Below are positions 39,890 to 63,234 of a DNA stretch of 64,000 nucleotides, in pieces. Under the pieces are notes generated by a model. That model searched no databases. It was not told the DNA's origin and was given only the letters and a program-made list of their open reading frames with translations. Both the position numbers and the translations under genes were made by a program. Every line of letters starts with the position of its first letter. Position 1 is the first letter of the stretch. Source of the DNA: Lamellibrachia satsuma (taxonomy: Eukaryota; Annelida; Polychaeta; Sabellida; Siboglinidae); assembly GCA_033239005.1 (NCBI GenBank), contig BSQZ01000111.1:1225001-1289000 (forward strand). The letters are read 5' to 3'.

Positions 39890-40430
39890 TTCTTGTTTGG
39901 ATTCGTATCGGTTTATGCATTTCCATGCACGAAAACACACGCACACACATATACACACATACACATACCGGTGTAGATATATTAAGCCAATGCATCACGC
40001 ATTTCGAATTAGACAGTCGCTTATTAATTATAATATGTTATTTCGTAGATTTTTCGCTGAATTTGTTTTATAATGTTGCAAATGTGACGTGATGAAAATA
40101 TAAGTCCACATTCAGTCGGGCCCACTGTATGTGGTGCATTCAGAGCCCTCTGCGATTACCTGTTGTTTGACTACACGCTTTCAGATTACAGCCAATGGTG
40201 AAAATTCCTGGTGATAATTTATCATGCTGACCTTTCTGTGTTTTGAGGCCGGCGCAATAATACAAGTTTTGCTCTAATTGGAGAGACTAGTTAACCGTTG
40301 ACCTCTGTCCATGTCATCTCTTTGTCATGCGTGACACGACCCCCTCGTGACCTTTACTGCATAAAGGGTCTTGGTTGGCGCCTGCGTCAAGGTCTCGGGG
40401 TGCACTCGTCTGACGTTGTCTATGTGTTTT
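39890..40430. other. Intergenic, nothing recognised
   Basis: No gene, no strong repeat. Confidence 0.4.
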
Positions 40431-40690
40431 CGCACTCGTGAATTGCTCGATTTGTTGGGGGACGGTTCGAATCCTCCTGCTGAAGCTTAGACAATATAAT
40501 TTTGTTCAGTCCTCATTGCCTCAGTTCAATCGTCTGTATAAACGATAACTTGGCAAAATACAGATACGTGGTTCCAGTGATGGAATTATAACGAACAGCT
40601 TTCGTGCAATAATTGCAGTGTGGCTGAATAGTTGAAATTGAACGAAGTGTAACGATCCCTCTGCTACGACTGTTGGATGATGCGGCACTG
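40431..40690 (+). mobile_element. SINE family A copy
   Basis: gacggttcgaatcctcctgc (B box), gttcagtcctcattgcctca + gttcaatcgtctgtata, aacttggcaaaatacag, then gtgcaataattgcagtgtgg + ctgaa. The tail is lost. Confidence 0.7.
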
Positions 40691-40699
40691 TTTGCTTTC

Positions 40700-42049
40700 C
40701 TTTGATATACGTCGAAATGTATACTTTATTCAATTGCTTGTTGCCTTTCTGCTAAACGTCTCAGAGCATTCCCATATAAATATAGAAAACTTGATAAACA
40801 GTTAATACGTAAAGAATGCGTTTATGTAACCAAGTGACACGTTCGACCGAGTCACTTGTATCGCTCACTTGCGTCATATCTATATATCGGTAATTAAGGC
40901 GAATTTGTACACATTCGACAATATATTGTGATAAACCTCATATATCAAGCCAATGTACAAATGGGCATGCGTGAAGTCGATCTGATACAAGTTCCCCGTT
41001 TTACCAACATTGGCATCTTGACAGCATGAAGACGCTGCCATCGTCAGACGTTCGAGCTGCATCGGTCTAGGGTTCGTGTCAATGATAGTCAGAGAGCTCC
41101 TGTGACCTACGCTTATATCTCGGAATTATAATTACGCTATGCTACTGCAACACTGGCTTCAACAAACAAACTTAGGCGTCGTTTTACAAATATTGCGCCC
41201 GCAGTGTATTGTTAATCCTAGCAGAAAACGCGCGGTTGAAGATATCAAGGGTTTTCAATGAGACGACCCCCGTCTTTCAGCGAGTGGCCTCTAGTGAACT
41301 ACCAGTGTTCAACGCCTCGGACGTCACGATGGGTACTCAAGTGTGAACGATTGTGTAGCTGCAGTTATCAGTTCGTACCGGTACGGGCGGGCGGGCGGGC
41401 GGGCGGGCGACCAATTGCAGTTACATGCTAACAAAACGTGCTAACCAGACAATGCTCGTCGTCTACGTAGATAATCTATAAAACGTTACACACATAAAAA
41501 AACATTGCAAGCTGATGTCACGCGTGTGTCGTGACTCATTTACGAAACTCTGAGTACTCCGGAAACTCAATCCAGATTGAAATATGGCAACCACTTTTGC
41601 AATAAATAGACGCAATCCAATCAAAACCACCATTAAACGCAAATGAACATACTTAATTATGCACGTGTTATTCAAAATAACAAACATTAAAATGTTCCCA
41701 GTTCTTAAATTCTAACTAGTAGAAATACCGATATTATTAAAACAGATTACTGTTGGGGCTTTGAACGATGAGGGTTGTTGACCGAGCACCGGCCGACCCA
41801 TGGCCATTGTGGATCGCAACGAAATCAACAGGGTGCCAAGATCAATAATCGTTTGTTGATTCGTGTTATCTTAATATATTGCCCGCTTTTTGTGATAGCA
41901 CACGGCAGCGAGTCGTTCAATTTGCCCAAGGCAACTGTCCGGCGAGCGTAGGTGTAGATGATTGCGTTGTCTATTCGAGCGTGGAACAAGTTCTAAGAAG
42001 TTCTGTTGATCATTCTCCGAAGCCATTATGTGGCACGTGGTATGTTCAG

Positions 42050-42050
<1 letters not shown>
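40700..42050. other. Intergenic, no gene seen
   Basis: A short gggc run at 41387-41410. No coding signal. Confidence 0.35.
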
Positions 42051-42320
<270 letters not shown>

Positions 42321-42429
42321 CCTGCGAGGCATTGGCCGCTAAACAAACAATATCACTCACAATAGGTGTGTGGGCGTTATGCCAGATTTTGACATCGTTC
42401 TCATTATATTGACTGTATATCATAATACT

Positions 42430-42945
42430 GCCCAGTATTTATGCCTGATCAATATTGATATTTATATCATAATACCGCCCCGTATTTATGCCTGATCAAG
42501 CTTGACTGTATATCATAATAACGTTATTCAACCAATATTCGGCGTATCATAAAAGGGTAAAAGCATGTGTTTACTCAATGCTCAGATGTCAGTCATTACA
42601 TTACAGGACCTAAACAAGAGGCTTCCCATATTCTACATTAACAAGTTTCCAAGGTAGTTTACTCCAAATCTTAATACGGTCTACCGTTGGGTGGGTGGCA
42701 AATAGTTCTGATACATTTTATGACAGCAGGACCTGCTATTCAAACTATATCCGGCTTCTCATAAAAGGCAAAGAAGCATGCGTTTACCCAGTGTTCAGAT
42801 GTTAGTAATTACATTGTACGTCAGTCGTAAGACCTAACGGTAAGCGTTGTACTTTGAGTTTCCAAGAATGTTTACTCCAAATTTTAGTGCAGTCTACCGT
42901 CGGTTGTATGACAAACAATTCGGACACATTTTATGACAACATTGG
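42430..42945. repeat. Nested old duplications
   Basis: First a 55-bp duplication (tatcataataccgcccc ... tatttatgcctgatcaa twice, 42418-42510). Then a diverged about 207-bp direct duplication, 42538-42735 against 42747-42945, sharing catgtgtttac, gtttccaag, tttactccaaat and acattttatgac. Confidence 0.7.
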
Positions 42946-42949
42946 CGTG

Positions 42950-45900
42950 TTGATGAACCCTTGATGACCAACACCGTAGACGCTATGCCCACGGTAATGA
43001 CCGTGTGAATAAATGCTAACAATTTACAGTACACACTGGACACGTCTAATGTTTAACTAACACGCTATTGGTGTGTGTCCGTGTGTTGTCCACGTTGCGG
43101 CGTTTGCAGAAGACGTCGATGCTATTCACTTGGTGTGGGAGTGGGGGCCCTTAAATTAGAATGTTGGGTCCTTCAACACTATCATTCACATGTGATAAGG
43201 TGCATCAGAAATAAACTCCGTAGCATTGTCGATACAGGCTGTCTAAATTATTATCCCATCTCAACGAATCCACTTAGGAGTAAAGGCGCCTTATCAGCTG
43301 ACGTGACACAAAGGCCCGTGCTATACCTTGTCGCTTGACATAGGCTAATAAGTGTTTCCGCATATCAATAGTATCTTCGTACGATAACATCTCTTTGCAT
43401 GTCTATCTGTGCGTGGGGGTAATTTGGGCGTTCTGGCTTCCGGACGCACTCTTGCAGACGCGGGTGTTGCCCGAATTGCGCGACACTGTCGCTGGTTTTG
43501 GCGCCACGATTTATGTTTTCGTTGTTGTGGTAATCGCCGTGGAGAGGTATGCGACGAACCGGCTGGACGAGTTACGAAGCACTACGTCACAGTGTGACGT
43601 GCTAGCACAAGTCACTTGTGTAGCGCAAAATCGTTGTCACGGGTCATAAACCAGAGACGGACGCATTCCTGGACACGTAGTGGTTAACGCCTTCTATGGA
43701 AACATGGCTCCTTTATATACTCGCACTTACGCGAAATGACGATAGACGAGTCTTACACGACGACTATTAGGACAACATGATTCATGTCAAGTTATGCCTA
43801 AATAGATTTTAATATGAACAGTCTGGATAGTTATTCTGATGTGTGTACCTCGTGTATGGTATTTGATGGCAGTTGTAGCCTGTGATTGAGTTAGTTGTTC
43901 TCTGCGTGGTTTCTGTGGAAACTAGTAGAGGCAGACTTGTGTTCTCCATCAATCTTCCTTAACAACTCCGGCTCATTACTATATTTGACCATATGTCTTC
44001 TTCAACCAATTGACTTACATTATCACACATAAAATATTTGTAATGACAATTTTACTGTAGTTTCTTCGGCAAAATAATGTGAGGATTTCGCCTGTGCGAA
44101 GAAACGCCAAACACTGTCACGCATAATATATATTGCGCAAAAGACGCGAAATCATCGTTCTCCTTCGCATGAAGAGCTTTTGATCATAAATGCATTGCTT
44201 TATCATTTTCCACGGAAGCCATTCGACTAAGCAGGTGTGTGAGTGAGGAATTAAATGTTCAACACTTACATTTATCCCATAAAGCTCATCATAAAATGTG
44301 TACAAGGATAGTACATTTATCTCTCCAAATATTACTAGCGTTCGGGCAACATGAAGACACTGACACGGGAACGATACATAGAGCCTTGCGGACGCCGAGG
44401 CACCTGAAAGAGAGTTCGTGCATGATGTACCTCTAAAGGGTATTGATGACTTCGGAAGACGATCGTTATATGCACTGGCTATAATCGAAGGGAACTAATA
44501 ATAGACAGTGGTCATTTGCTGGCTGCATCGCTGTTCGCAACATTGGCTATAATCAATTATTTGGCTAGAGGTAGACCACACTAATAATTTATGATAATTG
44601 ACATGTATGAGAACAACTGATACAATTGTTGCGTGTGTGAATCAAATTAAGTAAATGTAGAATGTGCAGAATCGCACAACAACGGTGGGCTTCAAATATA
44701 TGTTGTAATGCGCTGTATTGCACAGTAATGGTGTACTTCAAAGTCAAACATTGTATGAATTGTATTGTGCTTTGATTTATAGTTTTACTAAACAATATAC
44801 TGCCCACCAACAAACTGTATATGTCCCACTTTTGTTTTGTAAAGCATCAAACGAGCTGCGGTCATTTCATTTGAACTATGAATATATCATGTTAAGATTG
44901 ATAACCAACTGGCAGAAAACATAGACGCAATTTGACTAAAGACGATTTTATCACGCAGGTCACGAAAACATGAAAACGGGTTTGCAATTTCTCAACAGTA
45001 TTGTCGACTACGTATTTACAGATTCTAGCACATCTATGTACACTAGGTGCGATTTTCGCAGGCATTTGTGAGGCACCACGGGCCATGCGTCACCTTCAAA
45101 CGTATAGTTTACCATGTCATTTCATGGCCGAGCGGTATGGCCATAACCACAAACTGGTTCGGCGGGTCTGCCTATGGTGGTTCCTTAATTCCACGGCTTG
45201 TGGGGGCTCCATGGCGTACAAAGGGGTGGCTTAGGAAATCATACCATGACACATTTGCACTACAAATTTACTGCAAACATTACTCATACCAGAAAGTGTG
45301 TGCGTGCGTGCGTGCGTGTGCGTGTGTTTGGATCAAACTTCTTAGGCTAATAATTATTTCGTTAAAAATAAAAAAGCCTTCTAATAAAAACCAGGCATAA
45401 TAACAGGTGAATAAGTTGGTTTCCCTTGGCCTCCCTTTCCGGGATCCTGATCAGAATAACATTTATTTTTCTTTATATTTTAGCATACATAAATAATTTG
45501 TTAGTTGTTGGTAACATAAAAAACGATATAATATTAATAAAAAAAAATATCAAAACATTTGCCAAATAATTAAAACTAAACTGCAATACCCACCACTGAC
45601 TTCAATAGACATAACGTAATCACAAAATACAAATCTGATAAACTAAATGGTTAAGTTGTTCCCAAATACTGACCGTGGTTTTCATCGCAGCTCCACATTT
45701 GGTACAGGAATTTATTTACACGAGGCATCTGAAGGACGAAAGGTGTTGACACTAGGTATGTCACTCACACAACCCTCCTCATTCCCACTTGAGTATAAGG
45801 CGCTACGCATATACAATACCGCTAATTTGAATAGCTGCGCCATATATCGACGTCTGAAATGACGAATGACGGCTTCAGTTTCGGCAATGAATATGCTGAA

Positions 45901-48000
45901 TAGCGTTGCCTCCATAATCGCATCCAATCTTAGTTGACAACGCAGCCGTAGTTAATGACACGATGGTGTCGATCTTCATTGTAGCATTGATAGCATTAAT
46001 GGCAAGAATCAACTGATAGACATTTTCGTCGAAACGACCGACTATAAATAATGATCGCGCCACCTACGCGTTGTGGCGTCGTCTGTGATTATTTAATTAC
46101 AGTAACACGATAGCGATGGTGACTTAGCAACGCGAGGAACCGAACATTATATGGTTCCGCACCATTGCATAATCGAATAACGTAGTAGCAGTAGACTGCA
46201 ACTATACTGACTGTGGCAGACGTTATTGACGCAGTATGCAATGCCGTCTTGGGGGAGGGGGTGGGCATTGGACCATGGATCCTCTTAGGATTTGGAAAAA
46301 TAAATGTTTTGGAATATTGCGTCTCTACATCGTAGCATAGCAAACTAATGGGTAACTAAGGCTGGAGCCCATTTGCAACCCACCCACCCAACCCCGCCGT
46401 CCGGGTTCTTAATAGAAACAATGGAAATTACGAAAAGGAAAACGTGTTGCACGGTAAACATCGTGATGTGCACGGAAACTGTTGGTAGCCTATGTAATAC
46501 CTTAGCAATACGTATGTACCCTGTCGATGTAGCGCTCCTAGTGCATGCGGTGACAAGTCCCTGTAGTCGGGCTATTGCTTGTCGAATAATTGCTCTTTTA
46601 TCACGCCCGCGGAGCCGTCCATTAGCTGTCCAACTGGTTTCAGTCCCCTTTGTCTCAGTGAAGTATTCGTCACACATTCAAGAGAGTACCTAGCCACATG
46701 AATAGTTTGACTACAAACAATACCTCAGTGTCACAGCGCAGCTGACGCTTAGTTGACAAGCCGATTGTAACACGTCTTTTTGTGTGGTGTAAACTATTGC
46801 AGAATTTTTTTATGAATACAACAGTGATTATGCTAATGACATTGGCTGCATGTGGCAGGCAAATGTGACTGATGAACGAATAAGCGAATTTAATGTTTTT
46901 TTTTTGAAATGATAGAAAAAAGATTTTGTTTGAAACGATGAAAACATGTGAAGTTTTAAGCTATGGTGATATGCACTATAACATTAGTAATTTAATAATC
47001 GTAATTGATTATTTTTATTGTCATCATTTATGTATGAAACGAATTTTTTTATTGGATCGAGTACCCTTGTTGTACCATTGTTGTGGGCGCCCACGGTAGT
47101 TAGGAAACAAGCAAAAAGTTTGCAAACACTAATAAGTAGTCATTCACCACGCCAGGGGGTTGCTCTTTTGTGTGTGAAGTTGACGATACTGATACTGATA
47201 TCAGACAACTTCGACAAAACGACATTCTGTTGTAAGCAACTGTTTGTTATGAAACGTATAACTCCTTTTGGTGAAAATCAACCAACAAGTTCGACTTTGA
47301 TCATCGCTGCGTTCCGCTCTCAACATATTTCACAAGACCAACGTAACATACCGCGTCTAAGCAGTCATTCTCATACAACACAATTTACCACAAGGATTTC
47401 GCAAATTGTTATTAAACACACAGTATATTTAACATATCCTGTCGTAGCGTACATGACATGTGTTGACGCGCTGTCGCTGGATATATTTTATATGCTACCT
47501 TGATACAAAAAATCCTGCAATAGTCAAGTAATTCGAACTGGAGTAGGCTTATATGTATATCTACGATGACGTCGATAACAATTACGACAAGATAAGATAA
47601 ACATAATAATCGTCTTCATCGTAGTTGCCAACGTCATTGTGATTATCATCATTGTTATAATCATCATGGTAGTTGCCGTCGTCGTCGTCGTCGTCGTCAT
47701 CGCAACGGAAACGTAACAGTAATCCTTGTGTGACGCCAATGGAAGGTGTTGTTGGCAAAATAGTGAGTCACATGTGTTAATATTTCGGTGTCTGTCTGAA
47801 AAGTACTATTTGAACCACCGATGAGATGTTCCATTAAATGTCCAAACGTCCATGAACGGATTGAATGATCAATCACATTGAAAACAATTGATATGTTTAA
47901 TAAGGTGAATTACAAATATAATTAGAATAGCTTAGATATGCGCTAGTGGTAATCGAATAATGCCCACTGTTGTGATAGAGGTATCGTCTACACCTTATTG
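42950..48000. other. Intergenic, about 5 kb without a convincing gene
   Basis: The longest frames (43395-43649, 45047-45400, 46373-46693, 47018-47503) lack recognisable domains, flanking exons or signal peptides with follow-on exons. AT-rich tracts at 45450-45560. A short gtcgtcgtc run near 47675. Confidence 0.35.
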
Positions 48001-48009
48001 TGAATACAT

Positions 48010-48310
48010 GAATTTACAATGGAGGCGGTAACGTAGCAATTACAACATAGAGAGAACCCGGGTTTGAATCCTCTTGCTGCCATTTCGAAGCTTTGGCAAT
48101 TTCGTCCATCCCACATTGCCACAGTTCACTCAGCTGTGCAAATGAGTACCTGGCTACAGACAGAGATGGATATCTGAACGAATAGTCTTCGCGCAACAAT
48201 TGTAGCGTGGCTGAATTCTTCTCGGAGAAGTCCAAATGCCAGGGGATCAAGTGTAAAGCGCTTTGAACAGCCCGGAGGACCGGATACCGCGTTATAAAAT
48301 AAAGCACTTT
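48010..48310 (+). mobile_element. SINE family A, near full-length copy
   Basis: gcggtaacgtagcaattac (A-box side), ggtttgaatcctcttgctgc, catttcgaagctttggcaat + ttcgtccatcccacattgcc, cagttcactcagctgtg, gagtacctggctacagac, gcgcaacaattgtagcgtgg + ctgaatt, ggggatcaagtgtaaagcgc + tttgaacagcccgg, ggataccgcgttata. The clearest reference copy. Confidence 0.8.
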
Positions 48311-48949
48311 TTTTACCTTTGTAATAACCGGCAATATTGACTTCCGATACGATTATAGGCCCTATGTCTTTGCGCAATAATACTGATAATATTTCATCAG
48401 ATAGCGCCGTCGATTGTGTTAAAGCTATCATCCATACCGTAACGTGATAACGCTGAGTATACATTGCCTGGCACGGATGAGTTCCTACACAACATCTGCC
48501 ATGGCAGGATCCTGTAAATGTTTACTGTGAATTCAGAATACTCCTCCAGTGAAGCGTCTGGATGCAGCTGAAAACCCTCTTCCACACAACTTATTTGTCC
48601 AAACATATCGCTCACGACCCCACCTCCTACATTACAAACTCGTCAACGAAAATGGCTGCGGTGACCAGAGCCTTTTAGTGTCGTACATGCACTGACCCGT
48701 GGCGTCTTGAGTCATTGGCTAAACATTCCGGCATTCCGGCTTGCTGAGATTGCCCTACGCCCACCACGTGCTGCTCTGAGACATTTTTTGTCAGTAGTTT
48801 GGTGCTGCCATTTCAGAGCTCTTTCAAACGGCGACAAGCTAAAGCGAGACTCCTGTCGCTTTGTGCTCAGTCCGTGGCTCGTCCCATTAAGAATCGGCCG
48901 GACAGACAACCTCCTTGCACAGTCGCATTGGAAGAAAGGTAATAGTTCA

Positions 48950-49225
48950 TGATATGGCTACATGTGTGCAACAACTTAAGATAGCATAACTTTATGTTCT
49001 AAGCCTGACGTGTGTGTTCCTTTTAAAAAGACGATACACTTCAACGGAAGGGATATCATTAATTACCACTCAACACAATTGTGTCGACGAAACGGTTACG
49101 TGTGTGCCGCAACTTAAGCTAGTAAGCAATTGTATTCTAAACATGGCGTGTGTGTACCTTTTAATAAGACGATATTAATTTTGTTGATATATATGGGAGA
49201 TAATTCATTACCACTCAACATAGTT
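48950..49225. repeat. Direct duplication, about 130 bp x 2
   Basis: catgtgtgcaacaacttaag ... taccactcaacacaattgtg + tcgacgaaa at 48960-49091 is repeated, diverged, at 49098-49225. Confidence 0.8.
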
Positions 49226-49624
49226 TTGTCGACGAAAACGTTTTAATTTATTTGAATCTTATTGTCTACCAGTCAAGAAGTTACTATGTATACTATGCAT
49301 TATCGTTGACGGCATCGACGGATCCTGTCACGTGTCATGTTTTGATTGTCGGTCAGATATCTATACCACCTACAGCTACACTCACTTGTTTGCCATTCAA
49401 CGACGATTTGTTCACGATGATAACTTGTTTGGTGTTGGTAAAAAATGTCATTAATAAAAAACGTGCTAGGATCACGTCCAAACAGAGCAGACAAAGAAAG
49501 CTAACGGGCAGACATTCGCCTTCGTTTCGTCAAGTTTAAGACACGAATTGAGAACATTTAACATGATTTACAATGTGTACAGAACACATATAATCACCAC
49601 ACGTAGATGTCAGTGGGTGGTATT

Positions 49625-49830
49625 ACCACACTGACAATAGCACGGGGATAGTGCGTTGAACTCAGTTAAGAGGATTGTGGATTGAATAACTGTATTATCG
49701 TTCGACGTTTCTGTGTGTCAGGCTACTCCGATTGTCTCGGTTCGCTCAGCTGCATGAGTGATTACCTGGAAATAGACAATGGTGAAAATCAGTTGTTGAA
49801 TTGGTAAAGTAAACACAGTGTGGTTGTATG
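49625..49830 (+). mobile_element. SINE family A, diverged copy
   Basis: gcacggggatagtgcgttg, tctcggttcgctcagctgca + tgagtgattacctggaaatag. Much decayed head and tail. Confidence 0.4.
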
Positions 49831-50034
49831 TTTACTATTTAAGGTGAATTTATGTTTGCCTGAGACAGTGCGCCAGAGTTCTGTGGTCTTTGGTTCGGTT
49901 ACTCCAAATAACCCCTTCTGGGGTTAAAATTGGGGTGTGGTGCTTGGTGCGCATGAAAATGCCGCATATAAATGTGGGAAATAGTAAACGTTTAACAAAA
50001 TAGTGCAATTAAAAAATGGATTAAAATCAGATGT

Positions 50035-50265
50035 CCTCCTTATAGACAAATGAGATGAGCTGGAGGGGCAATATAGATAGCGCTCACAGCTTGTTGGAAG
50101 GGGTGAATGGAGGGGAGTCTTATTATTTCAGTGGGGAGTAGATTCCAGGCTCGTATGACTCTAGGATAGAAGAAGTATGCATATGTGTTGAGTGAAACGT
50201 GGCGCCAGGAACACTTTCGCTTCGCTTCGGTGGCGCTTCTCAATAGGTGAGAGACATACACCAGC
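50035..50265 (-). mobile_element. LINE reverse-transcriptase C-terminus, fragment
   Basis: The minus strand reads SLNTYAYFFYPRVIRAWNLL + PTEIIRLPSIHPFQQAVSAI: the FFPRxIxxWNxLPxxI...SIxxFxxxL pattern that ends jockey-type LINE proteins. No frameshift over about 70 codons. A different LINE family from the CR1-like copies. Confidence 0.7.
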
Positions 50266-50499
50266 GGTTATTAAATTGGGGTTGTGATCATATGGGGGGG
50301 AGGGGGGTTCATACGTAAGCACCTTGTAAATGTAGTTGGCGAACAATTAAAATGTACGATTAATCGCGCATGATTTACATAGCGCAGCCTAACACTATCG
50401 GTTGTACCTTGTACCAATACCATGGTCAAACTTGTTCTGGGGGAGTTCACTTAATTGTATAAATTAATACTTGGGTAATTAGACAACGGGCGGTTTGAG

Positions 50500-51980
50500 C
50501 AGTGCATTGGACCACATTCTAATTAAACAGTGGGCGGTTTGGGCGGTCCATTGGAACATATACTAAGCAATGTACTTTACTTGTACAAGAATTGTTGTAA
50601 TAGATTATATAAATTGTTGGTGACTTGGTATAAATAAGTGTTGTGAATGTTGAAACTGTCGTTCTCCATGTGGACATTCTCACCGTATCAACGGAAGAGC
50701 TCCACCGCCACAAAGGGTTCGTTGAACCATGCAAAAAACGCTTAGTGGTAAACAGGAAAGAACCAATGTGACGCATAATGTGGACAAAAAAGTTTTGAGC
50801 AAGCTACCCCACCACGACAAGGTAACGATCTCACAGGGATTGTAGGTGATTGGTTTAAACGTAATACTAGACACTGGTGCCGATCACGTAGCATAAACAT
50901 ATAAGGAAAAATCACATTAAGCATGGAACTGGTAGTGATATATCATGTCGCTACCTTATATCTGATGTGCGTCACGAACATGTTGACAGAGCACCATATG
51001 TATTTCATGTTGTTGCTACTAATATGATTCGCATAATTCCTCCGGCGTTCCATTGGTCTTTATGGGTCTTACTCTATGTTAGTTGATGTCATGGTTAACT
51101 CACTTGTCATGGATATTAAAAAAGGTGTATCAACTTAAATCATTGCTATATCAAACTAAGCACTGTTACATCGCCGTTACGCGCGTGTGAACACACGTGG
51201 TTGAAGTGGGTATATTTAGGTTCCTGTTTGACGCTATGCTAGTTTGTATTATAAACATGATTCAAATAGTGCATTATTGGATTTAAACCTCCATCATCAA
51301 CTAGTTTAGCCGTTCGTGTCGAAATATGAAGCTTGTGCATAGTTTAAGTAATATGCCGATTCCTATTTAATAAAAAGTCAAAATAATTGAGTATTGTAGC
51401 AAAGTGGCACGTAACGACGTTTTTCTTAACGTGAACAACAATGTCTCAATGATTTTGCATGCGTCAATGCGTGGAATGCGTGCATAGCTGATTCGGTGTT
51501 GCGACACGAGTGCCAATCGGAACAATGATAGCATTGTTGATTCGTTGAGTGGTTTCTTGCGTTTGAGATCGCGATCGCGCGCAAGTAACATCGACACAGC
51601 AGTAAAAAGCGGCACATAATCGTCACCGTTGTCGCTATTGATGAGCCAACATGGATGATTTAACTAGTTGACAACTTTAAGCGTCAACTCTCATTGCTGC
51701 GCATTCACCTGAATAGACGCTAAAATACTATCATTATTCTGAGAAGCACCGGTAACAATGTCGGCGCCCTTTGAATGCAGGTGTCCTTGAACAGAAACTG
51801 CGCGCTGCCGAACTTGTAATGACGTTAGCATTAGTGTGATATGTTTAGTTATGCTGTCGGGAAGAGTGTGGGAAATGGAACAGGAAAGGCACACAAATGA
51901 ATGAGTTATATGTCCAGTATACGGGTAGACTATTTCTTATATTGGAAAATGCTCATCAATTCATTGGCTCCGATCAAGCA
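50500..51980. other. Intergenic, no gene seen
   Basis: A small SINE A core fragment may lie at 50440-50500 (gagttcacttaattgtata). A short duplicate acgggcggtttgagcagtgc / tgggcggtttgggcggtcc at 50487-50550. Otherwise not recognised. Confidence 0.35.
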
Positions 51981-51983
51981 ATC

Positions 51984-52290
<307 letters not shown>

Positions 52291-52299
52291 ACGATGACG

Positions 52300-53640
52300 A
52301 TAGAACAATACTCCAGTTACTGACATAAGCAGGACCATTCCATGAATCGGTGACACTAATGTCACTATTTTACCTATAACGCGGGAATAATGGCTCGTTA
52401 GGGTCGGCGCAAACATCTAGTAAACAAACGTTTAGGAGGTGTTGTCGGCACTACGGGGGTAGCACATTTACTCCCCGTGGACCGGTCGAACTTGCGCTTC
52501 GAAGTTTTGTATTGCAATTCACTCATCAAATTTGCGTAACCTGTCAAATGTGCATTGCCCCTGGCCCGCCACCCCACACCGCCGTCAGCGCGCGTGTCTG
52601 TAGGCGTCGTTCCACGGGGTGGTATGCCATATTGTTGCGTTGTCTTGGAGCGGCACGGGTCATCGCACTTATACAACGCGCTACGCCAAGGCCCGACAGA
52701 CGGAGGCATTTTGAGTGAAAACAGTGACGCATTTAAGGTTATAAATAACGAAGAGTGGCACACGCGGTTGGCTGGGCTTGTGAGTCGAACGCTAAGTCAT
52801 ACTAACACGATTCAATTCAGTACCATAAAATCAAATGTTAACGCATGCATATTCTAGTCGTTCAGTACGGGAGACGCAAATACGATATAATTATTTCTTA
52901 CGATGTGTTTATGTATTTCATACAACATGAAGTAACTGCTGCTGTATATCGCTGTTGAAGAGTCACAATAAAGTATTTCCGTTTTTATTTGCACCACGTG
53001 TTTGGTCGGATATGTATCTATTACGTCAACTTGTAACACACGACCATTGATTTTCATTGGTTTATTTCTTCAACAACATAATTTGAGGAATCAAAACAGT
53101 GAAAATAATGTTTTATGCGTGACCACCCACATGGTGCAAATCAAAACGGACTTCCATTTTATTGACTCTTCGACAGCGGTTTGGAAATTTGTCTTGCAAC
53201 TATGTCACTAGTTACCTAGACTAGCGTAGACACTGTCTTGTGGCAGGCAATTTGCAGTGTCTGCGTTGTCCTCTGTCAGGTGTGTGCTATACTAGTGACA
53301 TCTTTATGGATGGCCACACAGCGCTGAAGTAATAATAGCGATCCTGTCACTGCCATGCAAAACTCAGCGTGAATTTGTGAAGGTGGCAATGCATCAGAGT
53401 GAAAAAAGTTAGATTCGTGCCGGCGCAACATATCGTTGCGGGGAAAAGCATAAGAATTCATCATCGTGCTGCCGAACTGAAACGGCATTTAAATAAGTAA
53501 AAAAAGGTACACGGAGTATGTGATTTACACGATGTCAGTTACATTGTACATAAAAGCCGAATTTAACAAACAGTGTATTGCCCTTAGTGTGTGGTTCCTC
53601 TACATGGGGATTTTGGTAAGCCTATCACCTGCCGATTAAG
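52300..53640. other. Intergenic, GC-richer patch 52440-52760
   Basis: The patch has several CpG-rich segments (gccgtcagcgcgcgtgtc) and might belong to a promoter or 5' exon of gene 2, but I see no TATA/donor combination to support it. Confidence 0.25.
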
Positions 53641-53649
53641 CATTTCACA

Positions 53650-53705
53650 TCACATACACTCACGCACGTACGCACGCACGCACGCACGCACGCACGCACC
53701 CTCAC
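53650..53705. repeat. ACGC tetranucleotide tract
   Basis: About ten cgca units between ctcacgcacg and ccctcacgcaca. Confidence 0.9.
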
Positions 53706-53924
53706 GCACATACACAGGCACACGCACTAATTTGTTTTAGAAATCTGAGAAACGTTTCATTGTCGAGTCTTTACACAATAAACGAGTCTGAGAGGTTATG
53801 TAGTACGCATTTAATTGGTCCTGATAGGCATAATATGCGTCAACAAGTTGATGTTCGCTTAAATCGTGCGTGGCATACACACAACTTCAACCGACATTCA
53901 AACAATATGTCTTTCTTCCACCCT

Positions 53925-54164
<240 letters not shown>

Positions 54165-54681
54165 CACAATGATGCCCTTGCGTCTTGACAAAGTTAGTAA
54201 TTAAACGTTCACAGACTACATTACGTATTCAACCGTATATCAATAATTATGCTCAGTTTACTCAGCCATACAATCACCAGGTTGCCGTTAATGGTTATGC
54301 ACACTCACACAACTTTATGGAATTAGGCAACCCTAGGATAGCATTAGTTGGCTTGAGTTCTACCCGTGGCAAGCGATGCGTAAACACCCGCCCCCGGGAC
54401 AGGGGTCGATGCTGTAACAGCGTACAACATTGTTGCCCTTCTGAGTTGACGCCGAGAGCACTGGTACATTATGTAGCAGGGGCTTGTAAATGTCGTTCAC
54501 ACAAGGTGGCACATAACTCATTTGCTGCATGTCACCGGCATAGCATGTGGCGAAAAATCATCTCGCTTCTTAGTACTGCCCAATTTATCCATGGCAAACA
54601 ATAGGCCTTGCACAATAGCTCTTTGTTGTTGGTAATTGACACTTACGCTATATGAACGAAAGCTCATTGGTGAGATGTCGC

Positions 54682-55023
<342 letters not shown>

Positions 55024-55106
55024 TTATATGTGAGAAAACCTATTTTCTTACAATTCTGTATTTTTTTGCTATTTATTTTGGTGTCGTATTTTTTTCAGTA
55101 GCCACG

Positions 55107-63234
<8,128 letters not shown>

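Noticed and set aside
47018..47503. 161-codon + frame in the intergenic region
   Set aside because: No recognisable domain, no codon bias like the real exons and no supporting splice sites; such a frame can arise by chance in 40 kb.
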